DNA of 64,000 nucleotides from Magnolia sinica. Taxonomy: Eukaryota > Streptophyta > Magnoliopsida > Magnoliales > Magnoliaceae. Position numbers and translations under genes: made by a program. Position 1 is the stretch's first letter. Each line of letters starts with the position of its first letter. Below are positions 9,276 to 22,759 of this stretch, one piece after another. The notes under the pieces were generated by a model. That model did not search any database, was not told the origin of the DNA, and worked only from the letters and a program-made list of their open reading frames with translations. The stretch spans positions 59,332,001 through 59,396,000 of the forward strand of contig NC_080590.1 in NCBI RefSeq assembly GCF_029962835.1, written 5' to 3'.

Positions 9276-12200
9276 TGTAAGACCCGTATCCTAGCCCGTA
9301 CTGTTCCGTAGGCTTCCGGGGTCCTCCTGGTCGAATTCTGGCAACCCGTGATCTGTTATCAATATTTACGAGCAAACATGAGTCGTGTCCCATATATCAG
9401 GGTCAGCTCAACTCAAAACTTATACTCTTACAACCGCACCATCGTCGTGGTTCTTACACCGTGACTCGCACACCGGTCCGATACCCAGGCCAGGAGATAT
9501 GGGCCTGCGTTCATTCCGAAGAAACGCCGCTTGTTGCGAACTTCTAGGGAATCTCTATGACATATCTCATCAATCAATTAATCAATGTCAAGTATAAGCC
9601 ATACCCCAAGTACAACCACTCATCCCTCATTTTCCCTTAAGTCAATATTCTCTCTCCCCTCACCATACCTCTTTTTACAAAATTTCAAACACAATCTTAC
9701 TTCCCCATCTCTTTTCCTTACACCCACCACTCCATCCATCCCTTTCATCCATTAATTCTCCATTTCTCTCATTTCTTAAAAACTCTCTCTCAAGCAATAA
9801 GAAAATCTACACGTCCAAGCCTCCCCAAACTCTCTCCCAAATGCTAAGTGTGGCCCACCCTCTCATCTCTCATCCCCACCATCAAAACCCCATCAACCTC
9901 CATCAAAATTGAAGGCAAGGAGCTAAGGAGGCTAAGGGATCAAGGAGAGTGCAATAGGTGGGTGATCTACCGTTGTTTTCGATTTTAGGGCCCACTTGTT
10001 GTGGGACCCACTTGATGTATGCATTGTATTTGGGAGGGCCTAATAGTGGCGGGGTCCCTCCCCTTCACGCGTCATTCTCTCTCTCTCTCTATCTCTATCT
10101 CTATCTTTCCCCTAGAATGATGTGGGCCCCACCGAATCGTGTTAAATCTACTCCATCCATCAAATGGTGTGGCCCACCACATTTCAGGTGAAATCCACCA
10201 TCCATTTTGGGATGGTGGGAAATCCCACATGCTATATAATATATTATGTTTATTTTATATAAATATATATACATGCATGGTGGGCCATGTACATGTGGGA
10301 CCCACCATGGTGCATGTGTTGTATCAACGCTGTCCAGCATCCAGGGACGTTAGACGCGGCTCCACCGTGAAGTGTGAATTGACGTGAGGGGTGGGTGGCT
10401 AACAGTGAAGTGTGGATTTTTCATATAAGCCCCACCTTGATGTATGAAGCAAATCCACGCCGTCTATTCCATTTCTCAGCCCATTTTAGGCATTAAGCCG
10501 AAAAATGAAGCTGATCCCATTTTTTGACGGGCCATACCATAGAAAACAGTGGTGTTTACCGTTGAAAACCACCTGGATCTTTTTACTCACCAAAAACAGG
10601 CCGCATATTGGACTCATTTAGTCGGTCTTAAGTCATGCGATCCAATGGTTAGAGCAGATTCGTCTGATGCGGGCCCCACATGGGAAAAACTGCAGGATTT
10701 CAATTTTTTTAAAAAAAATTGATTAGGTAGCAGCTTCTGCTGCTGCCACTGACACCACCCAAGGACACAACACAACAGCATCCTACGCTGGGCGGGCAGA
10801 GACCCATGGCCCCAGCTGTGGGCCCCACTGTGATGCATGTGGTGCATCCACACCGTGCATTTGATGGACCCCCCTTTAATCAATGGGTCATCCCAAAAAT
10901 CAGCCGTTCACAGCACTTAGGTGGCCCACACCATCTTAAATCATGTGAAGACGTGCTTAACCTATAAAAGCACTTGCTATGAGGGCCACTGTGATGTTTG
11001 GGTCTTATCCACACCGTCTAGATGGCTGGATGGGGGGACCCACCATTGATGTATTTTATATCCACACTATCTATCAAGTGGACCACTATAGAAATCAGTG
11101 GAGATTGAACATCCACCATTGAAACCCTTTTTGGGCAATAGAAGTTTCAGAACTATATGAAATTTATTTTTTCCTCTTAGTCCAAGTCCATGTGACCTTA
11201 TGTACGGATGAAATGGAAAATAACGTTATGGTGGGCCCCATGTGGGACCCACTTGCATGGAAACAGATTGGGTAGTGTACCACACATAGCTATATATATA
11301 GCTGCTTTATTGACGTCAGCGCCCATTTACATGAGGTATGTATCTTATGTCCACGCCATCCATCTTTGGATCCCATTGTGATATAAGCATTTCATCTTAG
11401 GACGTCCATCATCAGAATGCTAATGTGGACCCCAGCAACATGCAACTGCTGGATTGACGCCAGTTTTCTGGATCTGATCAAGAGGTCCATGATATATTTA
11501 GACCATTCATCTGGTGGGACCCACTGATGTATGTCTTATTCACACCGTCCATGAACATGGGACCCGCACTCAATGTATGTATTGTATCCAACTGTCCAGG
11601 CCATCCATCTGGACGTTGGAGTGGATATATAATATATGTTATATATATATTAATATAATATATGTGTGTAATATATATATTAATATGATTTTTGGTGGGC
11701 CACGCGTGTGGGACCCACCTTGATATATGGACTCCTCACCGTCCATCTGGATGTGAGGATGATCCAAATCTCTGGTGGACTCCCTGTTGTGGAGTGTACC
11801 ATGGAGTATGGGTCTTATCCACACCATCCAGACCTTAGACGGTGGGACCCACTATGATGCATGTGCTGTATCAATACTGTCTATTCATTTGGCGAGCTCG
11901 TCATAGGCTTAAGACTAAAAATGAAGCAGATTCACCTCTGGTGGGCCACGTATGTGGACCCCACCCCTGAGGTATGTGGATCATCCAGACCGTCCATCCA
12001 TTTGATCAGCCCGTCCTAGGGCTTGGGATGAAAAATAAAAAACAGATTTGGTTATCAAGTGGACCACACTACCAAAAATAGTGGATATTGGACGTCTACC
12101 ATTGAAACCCGTTTTGGGTCATAAAAGTTTTGGACCAATATGATATTAGCTTCTCAGGTTGGTTCAGGTCCTTGTGACTTATGAATAGACTGGATGGAAA

Positions 12201-15200
12201 ATACATGTTATGATGGCCCCTATGAGATTTCATACAGTGGAAATCACTGTCTCCACTGCTATTTATGATGTGGTCCAACTGATCTTTTGATCACTATCAC
12301 CACTGTTATTTGTACTATGATGCAGTATTGGATCTGTGCAGTCTGTACAGTGGCCCACCTTAATGCTTGAGTCTACCACGCTGTCCATCCATTTTTCTTA
12401 GATGAGGCCCACTTGTGTGTGTGTTGTGGGGCACACCATGATGAATGTGTTTCAACCATGCCGTCCACCTGTTTTATTAAACCTTGGGCTACCCCATCGG
12501 GCCCACTTGATATATATGAGGCCCACCTATTGTATGAGGTCTTCTTTGATGTATTTGTAGCCATCTGTGGGGCCCACCTTGATGTAATGTAGCCCATTGT
12601 GATGTACATGAGGCCCATTAGTGCGGCCCACTGACACGACCCACTTGTTGTATATGAGGCCCAGCCCATTGATACTGCCCACTTGATGTATATTGGCCCA
12701 TTAGTGCAGACCATGTGATACAGCCCACTTGATGTATATTGCGGCCTACGGTTACAACCCATTAGATGTATTTGGGGCCCATTTGATGAGGCCCGATGTA
12801 ACGTATTTGGAACTCATGGGTGGAGGCCCATTGTGATGAATTTTTTACCCATTTGGTAAGGCCCATTGTGATGTATTTCTGACCCATTTGGAAAGGCCCA
12901 TTGTGATGTATTCAAGGCCCATGATTGAGGTCCAGTGTGATGCATGTATAACCCGTTAAGTTGTGCATGAATCCCTTGTATGGGCCACTCCTTGGGAGCA
13001 ATGTTGGTTAAATGGCCACATTAATGAGTAATGATGGTTGGATGTCCACATTGTGACCTTCCCTTAAGCCTAGATAGGCCCATTTTCATCATTCTCTAGT
13101 GGGTTAACCCAAATGCTTGGGCCCCATTGACATTTCTTGATCCATCATCGGTCATCCATCTATGGACCCTGCCTTGTGTCGAGGCCGATTCTGACTGCCG
13201 ATTACCGATTTCGATTATCGGGTCGAGGCCGATTCCGATTGCCGATTGCCAATTACTGATTTTGAATATCGAGTCGAGGTCGATTCCGATTGCCGATTAC
13301 CGATTTCAATTATCAAGGTCGAGGTCGATTCTAATTAGTATTAGGCCTCGGCTTGATGCATTTGAGGCCTATGTAAGGTATGTGAGACCTATGTGATGAG
13401 GCCCATTATGGTGCATTTGAGGGCTAGGTGATGGAGCCCATTGTGATGTATATTAGGCCCATGTGAGAGGCCCATCGTGATGTGTATTAAGCCCTTGAGT
13501 GAGGCCCATGGTATTGTATATTTAGCCTTTGTGTGAGGTCATGAGTCCACTATATGTTAGGATCTATGAGGGCCATCCCTCGGGGCAATGTTGGTTAAAT
13601 GTCCACATTGTTGAGGTCGATTGTCGATGCCGGTTATTGATATCGATTATGAGTATGTGACGGCATAGCATCATGATACATGCCCATACGCATCATCTAC
13701 ATGTTTGTTATGAGATGTGGTTGATCATTGCATATGTCATTGAGCATGTTGCTATGAGACTCCCTGATTGGCGGAGGTTATCTCACATGAGCGCACGGTA
13801 TGCGCAGGATTGATGCATGACTGGATTGTATGACTCATACATCTTACATTATGATTACTGTATGCCCTAGCAACATCAGGGTTGTAGCCTCCACAGGCAT
13901 ATCGTGGATGGCCAGACGGGACACCGAAAATTTATTCTAGCATCGGGCTGCCATAGATGGCCATGGGTGAAAATCCCTAAACCTTCTTGATACCAAAGGA
14001 CGCCCCAACGTCGAGACCAAGTGGAACATGAGCACCCAAGTGCCAAATACCAGGAGGCTACGTCTCCCATTGTGTCTTAGTCGGTTAGGAGGGGGTGTGG
14101 CCTTACTCGCCTGAGAGTAGGGGGCATTGCTATACTAAGTTTGACCAGCTCGTGAATAAGTCCGCCATCGATGTGTCGAATAGGTATTGGCAGACTATTG
14201 GCCAGGCGGATAGTGAGGTTTCTTACGCTCACTTGAATTGTGTGGCTGGGAGAGCGGTAGTGCCATTTGGAGTATACTAAACCCTGGTGATGATCCCAAA
14301 GATGAATTGTATTGATACGTGGACTTATTGAGCAGGAGTTACAAACTCATTCATTCATTCATTCACTATCCACTCGGGCTGGTGGTGCGCGACTATTTGT
14401 TACATGTACATTCACGATGACCAGGATTTTGGTTGGGGTGCACGACTAACCTGAGATCAGGAGTTTACTACATTAAGTCTGATTATTCAAATTTAGGCAA
14501 GGGACTAGTTTGGATAGAAGTCCCTTGTGATGGGCCCCATAGCCTGCGATACTACGTACTATCATCCCGACTTCACACTCTAGCATGGTCACTCCATTCG
14601 CACCGCATATTGTATTATATCTGCGACATATGACAATTTATTGTGTTTCTGCATTTATATAATCTAGATACGGCTGACGCTATTTGTGTTACTCATCAGG
14701 AATGTATATTACATTGCATCCTCTACATTTGATAGTTAGCACTCTATGACTCCTCATTTGCATAGTTTATTCGTATTGCGTATTCTAATATTGTATGACT
14801 TATGGACTTGTCAGTATTTTCTCTTACTCTGTTATCTTATGATTTGTGATCTTGTCAGTATTTTTGTTTACTCTGATAATTTCTGATCTTGTCAGTATTC
14901 CTGCTTACTCTGATAATTCATGATCTTGTCAGTATTTCTGCTTATTCTAACATTGTAGGATTTATGGATTACCAGTATTTTCGATATTGTATGACTATGG
15001 CATTGTATTGAATACTTGACACTTACCTTGTGCACACACTTACACCACCCTCTAAGCTTTCTATAAGCTTATGCACGATAGATGCGTGTAGGTGATGTTA
15101 GGTTGCAGCAGTGTTGAGCTCGGAGTGTACAGTGGTCTTTTGGAGCTTGATTTTCAATTTATGTATTTCCTTTTTAGCATTGTACTGAAATGATTATATT

Positions 15201-15424
15201 AGTGGATATATGATGATGATGTTGCCTTTATGAATTGGGTAATCTTGTGGTTATACTTATTATGAGTTAAATGTACAAAAAAAAAATTCTCCTTGTAGGA
15301 TTCCAGAATCGGAATCTAGCATATGGACGCTAGGAACCAAGAATGGGGTACTACGGAGGCTGTCGGTGCCGGATTCGGCGATCGGGAATTTTGTCAGCCT
15401 GGTTTCTGAGTTCGGGGCGTGACA
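9276..15424 (+). mobile_element. Solo LTR (Ty3/gypsy-like, very long), copy 1
   Basis: Begins TGTAAGACCCGTATCC and ends CGGGGCGTGACA, with 5-bp target duplication gttgt at 9271-9275 and 15425-15429. No second LTR, primer site or coding domain lies between, so TG..CA ends plus a 5-bp duplication make a solo LTR the simplest reading. Collinear with copy 2 (30821-34625, opposite strand); copy 1 is longer by two extra blocks of about 1.2 kb. Order: conserved 0.3-kb start, pyrimidine-rich tract, CT microsatellite, many GGGCCCACC..CCGTCCATC units, and a conserved 3' 1.6 kb. The GGGGCGTGACA end is common in chromovirus (Tekay/Del) LTRs; lineage is inferred. Confidence 0.75.
9950..13560. repeat. GGGCCCACC-type interspersed units inside solo LTR copy 1
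   Basis: Dozens of imperfect units with GTGGGACCCACCTTGATG, TATG..TTATCCACACC and GTCCATC words, irregularly spaced, then from about 12500 shorter units AGGCCCATTGTGATGTAT. Similar units occur in solo LTR copy 2 (32160-33480), near 29330 and in hAT element 2 (55380-56440). They seem to be a general repeat motif of this genome rather than of one family. Confidence 0.7.
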
Positions 15425-15429
15425 GTTGT

Positions 15430-16322
15430 TGTGCTTGTGATCTATATTAAAATCATATATTAGACATTACATTCATAAAGCCTTATTAACAATTAAACCA
15501 AAAGCACCGTCACGTACATATTTTGTATGAAAATCCTCTTTCACTGGCTTCACTTCTTCACGTATAGAAGCATTCTCCTCCTCAAGATGCTTGATTTCTC
15601 CTTCTAACCCATCAATATACTTCATATCCTCCTTTACTTGTTCCACTTCCTTAGCAAGGAACTCAATTTGATGATCAAAATTCTTTATAGTGAATCTTAA
15701 TTTCTTATTGTGTTTGAATACCTTGCCAACAAGTGTCTCGAGGGAGGCTCTAAGGTCAGCCTCAAGTTTGCTTCCCTCGTCAATTTTCCTTCTTACTACC
15801 TTGACTTCCTCCTCTCTGTTTTCCTCTCTATCCTTACTACTTCCTCCTTCATTCCTCTTCAACTCGTTGACTTCATTTTCTACTTTAATGCTCACTTCTC
15901 TTCTCTCGAGCTTTCTTCTAGCGACATGTTTTATAACCATGTCCTCGACCAATCTCTCTGTCATGGCTACAACCGGCAGAGCCTTTTCCTTCCTATACGT
16001 ATCATCAATTACACTCTTCAACAACCTCGGTCTCTTCTTCTTCGACCATTGATTGAAGCTCTAGAACGAGCACCACCTGCAAGAGCAAAAGTGATTTATT
16101 AATTACACACAATGCATTATTAAATTGCACTAGTAATTGAATCACTCTTACCAGCATAGCCTTGAAGATGACCGAGATTGAGGGATATCGACCTACCCTA
16201 AAAGGATCCCAATTGATTATTCGAGGAATCCTTACAGGTATTCTACTAGAGGCCCACCCCCTGTCACCAGTGAGCATAGGAAATCGCTCGTATACCCATA
16301 TCTGTATAAAATCTATTATCAT
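15430..16322 (-). pseudogene. Middle of the Ulp1-type gene: conserved WVYERFP exon, charged linker and coiled-coil unit U4
   Basis: From 16322 down: an acceptor (ATTTTATACAG), then IWVYERFPML and RIPRIINWDPFRVGR, a block usual after DUF1985 in MULE-carried Ulp1 genes. After a frame change comes a long open stretch (16024-15518) rich in Lys, Glu and Arg with heptads such as EGEIKHLEEENASIREEV, the fourth member of the duplicated coiled-coil series. It ends at a donor GTACGTGA that aligns with GTATGTGA of U1 and U3. The intron to U3 is 15442-15517, with the first 12 nt of U3 at 15430-15441. The plus-strand frames here (15690-16102) are shadows. Confidence 0.65.
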
Positions 16323-16442
16323 GTATTACATATCGGTTAACATGTATGAAACAAAAATTCAAACACAAGCTATGACTGAGGACCAGAATAACTTGTAACA
16401 CATACGCGCATTCGCAAATGTTGTATGATTTGGGGTACTGAC

Positions 16443-16898
16443 CATTCTCACGAACATTGCCAATTATAGTGTTAACCCCATCCATCAAGCACTCCTACCC
16501 CACACTACCCAGGGGTAATTATTAAAATAATCCAAGTTATCAACCATGTTAATAAACTTATCAACACAGTGATTCTTTTGCAGAGATCTGACTATGAAAT
16601 TCTCCACACAAATTATTAGTGCCAACTTCACTACATATTTATGTTGCTTTTTCCCAGCGAGTGACCGATAGGCTTCTTTTAATTCATCCCTACTCACACT
16701 ACCTGCTTTTAGGTGGCTCTCTCTGATTCCTTTTTCCAGACTTTACTTTGGTGCTCTCCTCATCTCCATCATCAATTGCCCTAACTAGTCCAAACCTAAC
16801 ACCCATTATTAGTGCAAAGTCAAGCTCACTAAACTTTATTATGGTGCCTTGAACATCGAAGGTCAGGCCACCAACATGCCTTTGCATTAGGCAGTGCA
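16443..16898 (-). pseudogene. DUF1985 domain of the Ulp1-type gene
   Basis: Minus strand from 16898: HCLMQRHVGGLTFDVQGTI then KFSELDFALIMGVRFG, the core of DUF1985, followed after one frameshift (about 16700-16740) by VVKLALIICVENFIVRSL and FINMVDNLDYFNNYPWVVWG, which complete it. DUF1985 is known mainly from plant MULE-encoded Ulp1-type proteins; its function is unknown. The exon ends at about 16443 with a GTCAGT donor. Upstream continuity is interrupted at 16899-16903 by the gypsy element; the N-terminal part resumes at 26999. Confidence 0.8.
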
Positions 16899-16903
16899 TT
16901 ATT

Positions 16904-18503
16904 TGTTCACAACACAAGTGTAGGGTCGCGATGCAGTAATAATCTCGGTAAGACCGAGGTCAAATCCATAGGGACTAATCTTGTGTGTCTATTCTGAGAG
17001 TAATTAGAAACAAAACTAGGGGAAGATCTAACCTAAATCAGAAAAGTAGAGGGAGTAACTGTGAAGTGTTTGTTTAAAAGCTCAAGTAATTTAAAGGTGG
17101 GAACTAGGGTTTCCAAAGATCCACTTGCAGTTATTAGGATGTTTGCTTATTTGATTCAAGGCACTCAATTAGAATTGGAATCCTATTTTATCCAATTGAA
17201 AGATATTTAATAAGATTAGATCTGAACTTCCATTGATATAATTCTCAACAGATGAAAGTTGTGAAGATTAAAAGTGATTCCATCACCTAACCATGCCCGG
17301 GAGACTATAGTAGACAACAGGATATACCGATCTAACAACCAACATGGGAGAATTATGAAGAATAGAAGGGATTCCATCACTTAGCCATGCCCAAGGGACG
17401 ATGGAGAACAACAGGATTTCCTACTTTCATAAACTCCAAACAGAAAAAGAAGATACTTAAAGCTATCGTAGATCTATTGTAATTTCAGTCACAACAAACC
17501 ATTAAACACTAAAAGCATTCCTTAAATATCAAACTAAAATCAAAGGAGTTCAACAATAATAAGAATCAAACAAGAATAACATCACAACCATGCTACAAGC
17601 ATCACCCCTTAGCCCTAGCTTAGGGATTTAGCCAACCATAGACATGATTGGATTAAAAACCTAGAAGAAAGCATTAAAAACTAAGGAGAAGGGAAGAAGA
17701 AATCTAGGGAAGTGACTCCGCCCTTTTGCTCTACTTCTCCAAACCCTAGATCCCCTCAAAAGACTTAGGAAACCCCTATTTATAAGTCAAGTTCTGCAAA
17801 ATCACATAACCGAATCGAATTTATGTAGACTATGTAACGCCTTCGATGTCATCGAACACCCTTCGATATCATCGAAGGGGTTTGAATCCGGAAGTTGCAC
17901 TTTTTTTCTTTCGCACTACGTAAGTCTCTGTGTCATCGAACCATCCTTCAATGTCATCTAGCAAAGCTTCAATCCATCGAACAGGTCTTCAAGTCATCGA
18001 GAATGTGTCCAAAACAATCTAGCGAGTTGCTTTAATTTCTTCAATAAATTCGATGTCATCGAGCAGTATTTGATCTCATCGAGCACCTTCCTTCGAGTCA
18101 TCGAACATATCTTTGATTGATCGAGGAAAGCACCCAATATGTCCAACAATCAACTCAATTTTCCCTCATAAATTCGATGTCATCGACCAGTGTTCGATAT
18201 CATCGAACGATTCTCAATGGCACCGTCTTTGTGATTTCTACGCTTGTTCTTTCGACTTCCTTCCTTCTTCACTTGGTTTTCTTGGATCTTGGAGTCTTAA
18301 AATCTTCAATCTTGGTCTCCAAAGATCCCTTCTTTGCTTTGGTGACTTTTGAGCACTAAATCCATGCTTTTAGCATTTTTTCAATCCAAGCCGTTAAATT
18401 CCCCTTGCAACACAAACACATGTAAAATATACCATTAAGCCATATTATGTTTGTAAAACCAAGAAATAAATGGGGGATGATATGCAATATTTGACCCTTA
18501 ACA
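16904..18503 (-). repeat. Gypsy 3' LTR
   Basis: About 1600 bp. In element orientation it starts TGTTAAGGGTCAAATATT and ends with CTACACTTGTGTTGTGAACA. Its centre (17830-18215) has many TCGATGTCATCGA-like words. Just outside it (18504 onwards, minus strand) is the purine-rich GGTTGGGAGTTG, the probable polypurine tract. Confidence 0.88.
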
Positions 18504-19617
18504 CAACTCCCAACCAGCATTTTACTAGTCCCGAGCAAAATATGCAAAAAATAATCTTCAATCTCAGTTCAAAACTTTTTAGGAAGACAATCTTTTGTTT
18601 ACTTAAGTATGAATGGGTCGAGATAAGATACAAAAGTGAGATTTAAAACCCTTAGAGCCGAATCACATAGGTAACTAATCAAGTAAGTTCTTTGTCAATC
18701 AAATCAAAGTATGAGTCTATATACCATACTTTTCAATGTGCTCAGTGAAAATCAACTTACTTTTCATACAAATACTATCATTTCATAATGTTAGCCATGC
18801 TCATCACTTCAAGATTAGTTTAAACTCAAGTACTGATTTTGAACTCATCCCCTTCTCCTTCTTTTTTCAGTTTTCGATTTTATATCGATGGTCAATTTTT
18901 ATCCATTCTTTATTTTTTCATTCGTTTCTAGATTTTTTAATTCTTTTTCATGACCTCTTTGTCGATCTCCTATTTTTTACTGGTTCTTTTCTTCTTTTAA
19001 GGTGGATAAAATTCTCCAGACTCGATTCTCACTGTCTATCAATGATCAACATACTAACAATCAGAAATTCTAGTACATCTTACAAAAGGCAATTTGAGTG
19101 TATCTTGTGATTTAAAATCATGATATTCAAACTATCTCTAAGATAATTGCACACAAGATCATAGGTGGTAAGTTACTTAGATGATTAGACTCAACAATTC
19201 AAGTTTCAATCTCTATCTTATCATACTCAAAGCATTCTTAAGTACACAAGTCATTGCTTCCTAAACAGATTTTAACTTAAAACATTAAAAATTTTCAAAA
19301 ATTTTGCTCAAAACTAAGAAAACACTGATTAGTTTACCTAATCCTCCACACCCCCCAAAAAAAATCTACATTATCCTCAATGTACAAGAAATAAGCATGT
19401 AATGCAAATGAGGCAACGAAAAGAAAGGAAATAGTGATGGAAAGATAATACCCAGAAGAAAGAAATTTGAAGCTTTTCCATGGATCTAAGCATAAAAATG
19501 GGTTACACACAGCAAAACTCAACAAAGTATAAGCAAACTATCCTAAAACAACGAAAGAAAACTACCCTAGTCCTAAGAAAGTGATAGATCTACCTATACC
19601 TCCATCAGACTAGGAGA
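18504..19617 (-). other. Gypsy 3' untranslated region between integrase and 3' LTR
   Basis: No domain is visible. Some plant gypsy elements of the Athila group have an extra open frame here; I found only short, compositionally biased frames and no env-like signature. Confidence 0.5.
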
Positions 19618-20893
19618 TCAATCCTGATAAATAGGATCACTCTGAGGTATGAACATGTCTTTTGAATCGAAGTTTTCAACAAATGACTTTGATCGATGTC
19701 CATTTACTTTGACTTCATTGCAATTTTCTGGATTCTTTATCTCGACAACCCCATGAGGATACACATTAGTAATAGTGAAAGGGTCGGTCTAATGAGATTG
19801 GAGTTTTTCCGGAAAGAGATGTAACCAAGAATTGTACAAGAGGACTTTGTGACCTGGTGTGAATGATTTTTGAAAGATGTTCTTTTCATGGAACCCCTTC
19901 ATCCCATCCTTATAAATTCTCGAGTTCTCATAAGCGTTATTCCAGATCTCCTCTAGTTCATTCAATTGTAGTTTGCGTAGCAAGCCAGCATTGTCCAAGG
20001 TGAAATTTAGATTCTTAATTGCCTAGTAGGCTCTATGTTCTAACTCCGCAGGTAAGTGGCAAGCTTTCCCATAGACAAGTCTAAAGGGAGACATTCCAAT
20101 AGGAGTTTTAAATGCAGTACGGTAAGCCCATAGAGCATCGGTCAATCATATTAAGCAATCTTTGCAGTCAGGGTTAACCGTTTTCTCTAAAATTTGTTTA
20201 ATCTCCCTATTAAAAATCTTAGCTTGCCCACTAGTCTGTGGGTGGTATGAAGTGCTCACCCTGTGAGATATGCCATATTTCTTTATTAGATTTGCAAATG
20301 GCCTATTTCAAAAATGTGAGCCTCCATCACTAATGATGGCCCGAGGCATTCCGAATCAGGAGAGAATGTTGTCTTTTAAAAACTTAATGACCATCTGATG
20401 GTCATTGTTCCGGCACGGGATTGCTTCGACCCATTTAGTGACATAGTTTACGGCTAATAGAATATATAAATTTCCATGAGATTAGGGAAATGGTCCAATG
20501 AAATCGATGCCCCAACAATTAAATGCTTTAATTATGAGAATGGGGTTCAAAGGCATCATATTTCAATGGGATAATGCCCCCAATTTTTGACAACGAGCTG
20601 AAGCCTTGTAAAACTCATAAGTGTCCTTGAACATAGTGGACCAATAAAAGTCACACTGCATAGGCCTGAGTGTGACAAAAGGAGATAACACTGTGGTGTT
20701 CATTGTCTGGCACATACCTTCTTAAAATTTGATCTAGGCAATATTTAAATAAGTACGGATCATTCCAGAAGAATTTGCATACCTCAGTGAAAAATTTCTT
20801 CTTATCTTGTGCAATCCAATGTGTCGGCGTGAAACCTGTGGCAAGATAATTAGCAATATCAGCGAACCGAGGTGAGTGAGAGACTTTAAACAA
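19618..20893 (-). pseudogene. Gypsy integrase
   Basis: DNA integration enzyme of the element. Minus strand from about 20890 to stop 19618-19620. The zinc-binding part is degraded (SFCHTQAYAV region). The core has GIDFIGPFP (first Asp, about 20500), AIISDGGSHF (second Asp, about 20335) and [10 protein letters not shown] (Glu, about 20200). After it come [20 protein letters not shown] and the C-terminal part ending SDPIYQD. At least four in-frame stops interrupt it, so it is inactive. Confidence 0.85.
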
Positions 20894-22330
20894 TTATTCG
20901 TCAGGGAACATGTCATTTATGGGTGTCGTCTCAAGGGAATCAAGGAGTTCAAGTCTCGAAAGATGGTTAGCCACTGTGTTTTCTACTCCCTTTTTATCTT
21001 TTATTTTCAAATCAAATTCCTGGAATTGGAGGATCCATCTTATCAAGCAGGGCTTGGCATCATTCTTGGAAAGAAGATAGTTGAGTGTCAGATGATCAGT
21101 GTAAATGATGAACTTGGATCCGATTAAGTAGGACCTAAATTTGTCCAAAGCGAACACTATGGCTAAGAGTTCCTTTTCCGTGGTAGAGTAATTCACTTGG
21201 GCAGAATTTAGGGTTTTACTTGCATAATGAATAAGATATGTCTTCTTTTCTTTTCTCTGGCCTAACAATGCCCCAATAACATAGTCAGACATGTCACACA
21301 TGAGTTCAAAAGGGATACTCAATCGGGTGGCTGTATGATAGGTGTGGTAGTCAACATGCCCTAGAGCTTAGAGAAAACTTCTTGGCATTGCTCAGTCCAC
21401 TCATATGGAATATCTTTTTGAAGTAGATTACATAAAGGATGAGAAATGTGACTGAAGTCCTTTATGAATCTTCTGTAAAATCCAGTGTGTCCTAAGAAGG
21501 ATCGCACGTCTCGTATGCTTTTGGGTGGAGGTAGGGTAGAGATAAGATCAATCTTAGCTCTATCTACCTCAATTCCCTTGGATGAGATGATATCTCCAAG
21601 AACAATTCCCTTACGAATCATGAAATGGCACTTCTCCCAATTGAGTACCAAATTCTTTTTTTCATATCTTTTCAGCACACATTTATAATTTTCCAAACAA
21701 TCATTGAAAGATGGACTAAAGACAGAGAAGTCGTTCATGAAGACCTCTAGATATTGCCCCACCATGTCAAAAAAAATACTTACATGTGTCGCTGAAAAGT
21801 GGCGAGGGCATTACACAGTCTAAATGGCATCCTTTAGTAAGCAAAGGTGCCAAAGGGACATGTGAACGTGGTCTTTTCCTGATCTTCAAGGGATATCTCT
21901 ATCTGGTTGTAGCCCAAGTACCCATCAAGGAAGCAATAGCATGAGTGACCAACTAGCCTTTCCAAGATTTGATCAATGATGGGAAAAGGAAAGTGGTCAT
22001 TCCTAGTGACAGTATTCAATTTCTAGTAGTCAATGCACATTCTCCAATCTGTAGTCACCCTAGTTAGCACAAGTTCATTGTTGGCATTAGCTATTATGGT
22101 GATTATGGACTTCTTAGGAACCACCAAAGTTGGACCCACCCATTGGCTATCCAATATAGGGTATATGATGCCCACATCTAATAGCTTAAGAACCTCGACC
22201 TTAACCACTTCCTTCGTGTTTGGATTTAGTCTACATTGTGATTTCTTAGAGGACTTCGCATTATCCTCTAGATAAATGTGGTGAGTACAAATCAAAGGGT
22301 CAATTTTCTTGAGGTCCGCAATCGACCATC
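20894..22330 (-). pseudogene. Gypsy reverse transcriptase and RNase H
   Basis: RT blocks: LKLLDVGIIYPILDSQWVGP, WRMCIDY, HFPFPIIDQILERLVGH, FLDGYLGYNQIEI, FTCPFGTFAY. The catalytic box reads FMNDFSVFS where the family has FMDDFSVFG; the first Asp of the pair is Asn (codon at 21733-21735, G to A). RNase H starts at about 21322 with [16 protein letters not shown], followed by the [19 protein letters not shown] block and a [11 protein letters not shown] block. Several stops separate the pieces. Neighbours are protease upstream and integrase downstream. Confidence 0.88.
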
Positions 22331-22759
22331 CAAGTGCTCCCTTATGCTTAATGATGAGATGAGCATATTCTATTGTTCTTACTCAAGGTGGGACGAAATC
22401 ACCATCGGTTATGTCTCATCTTAACCTAAATAGACATATTTTAAATCAGAGGGCAAAGGTTTTAAGTCAAGCTTCGGTGACTTAAGGTTAGACGGTAGAG
22501 GCACAACATCAGTTTGGGGTAAATCTTCAAATCGTGGCCTCCACCAGTTAACTTCAAGTACTTGCATGGTATCTAACATGGTCCCCCTCTCCCTAATCAC
22601 ATTATCGTCAAAATCATGGGAGTGGGCCAGGCACGTCTCTAGAGGGTCAAAAGATAGGTTAGAAGTGTTCTATCTTCTACGAAAGAATCAATCAAGTTAA
22701 TATCATGAGAATCATCTTCATCCTCTAATTGTTTGCCTGTGTTGAAAAAGATATTCAAC

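Noticed and set aside
12373..12762. 129-codon minus-strand frame
   Set aside because: Lies in short AGGCCCATTGTGATGTAT-type units of solo LTR copy 1; the matching frames in copy 2 (32303-32809, plus strand) occur in all three phases, so it is repeat-driven.
9276..15424. Reading this unit as a DNA transposon because the two ends are weakly inverted (TGTAAGACCCG and TGTCACGCCCC)
   Set aside because: TG..CA ends, a 5-bp target duplication in two copies and the typical GGGGCGTGACA end fit an LTR better; the inverted match is short and imperfect.
15690..16102. Two plus-strand frames of 120 and 130 codons
   Set aside because: Antisense shadows of the Glu/Lys-rich coiled-coil exon of the Ulp1-type gene.
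18736..19110. 124-codon plus-strand frame rich in Phe and Ser
   Set aside because: Antisense of the T-rich 3' untranslated region of the gypsy element; no domain, no homologue recognised.
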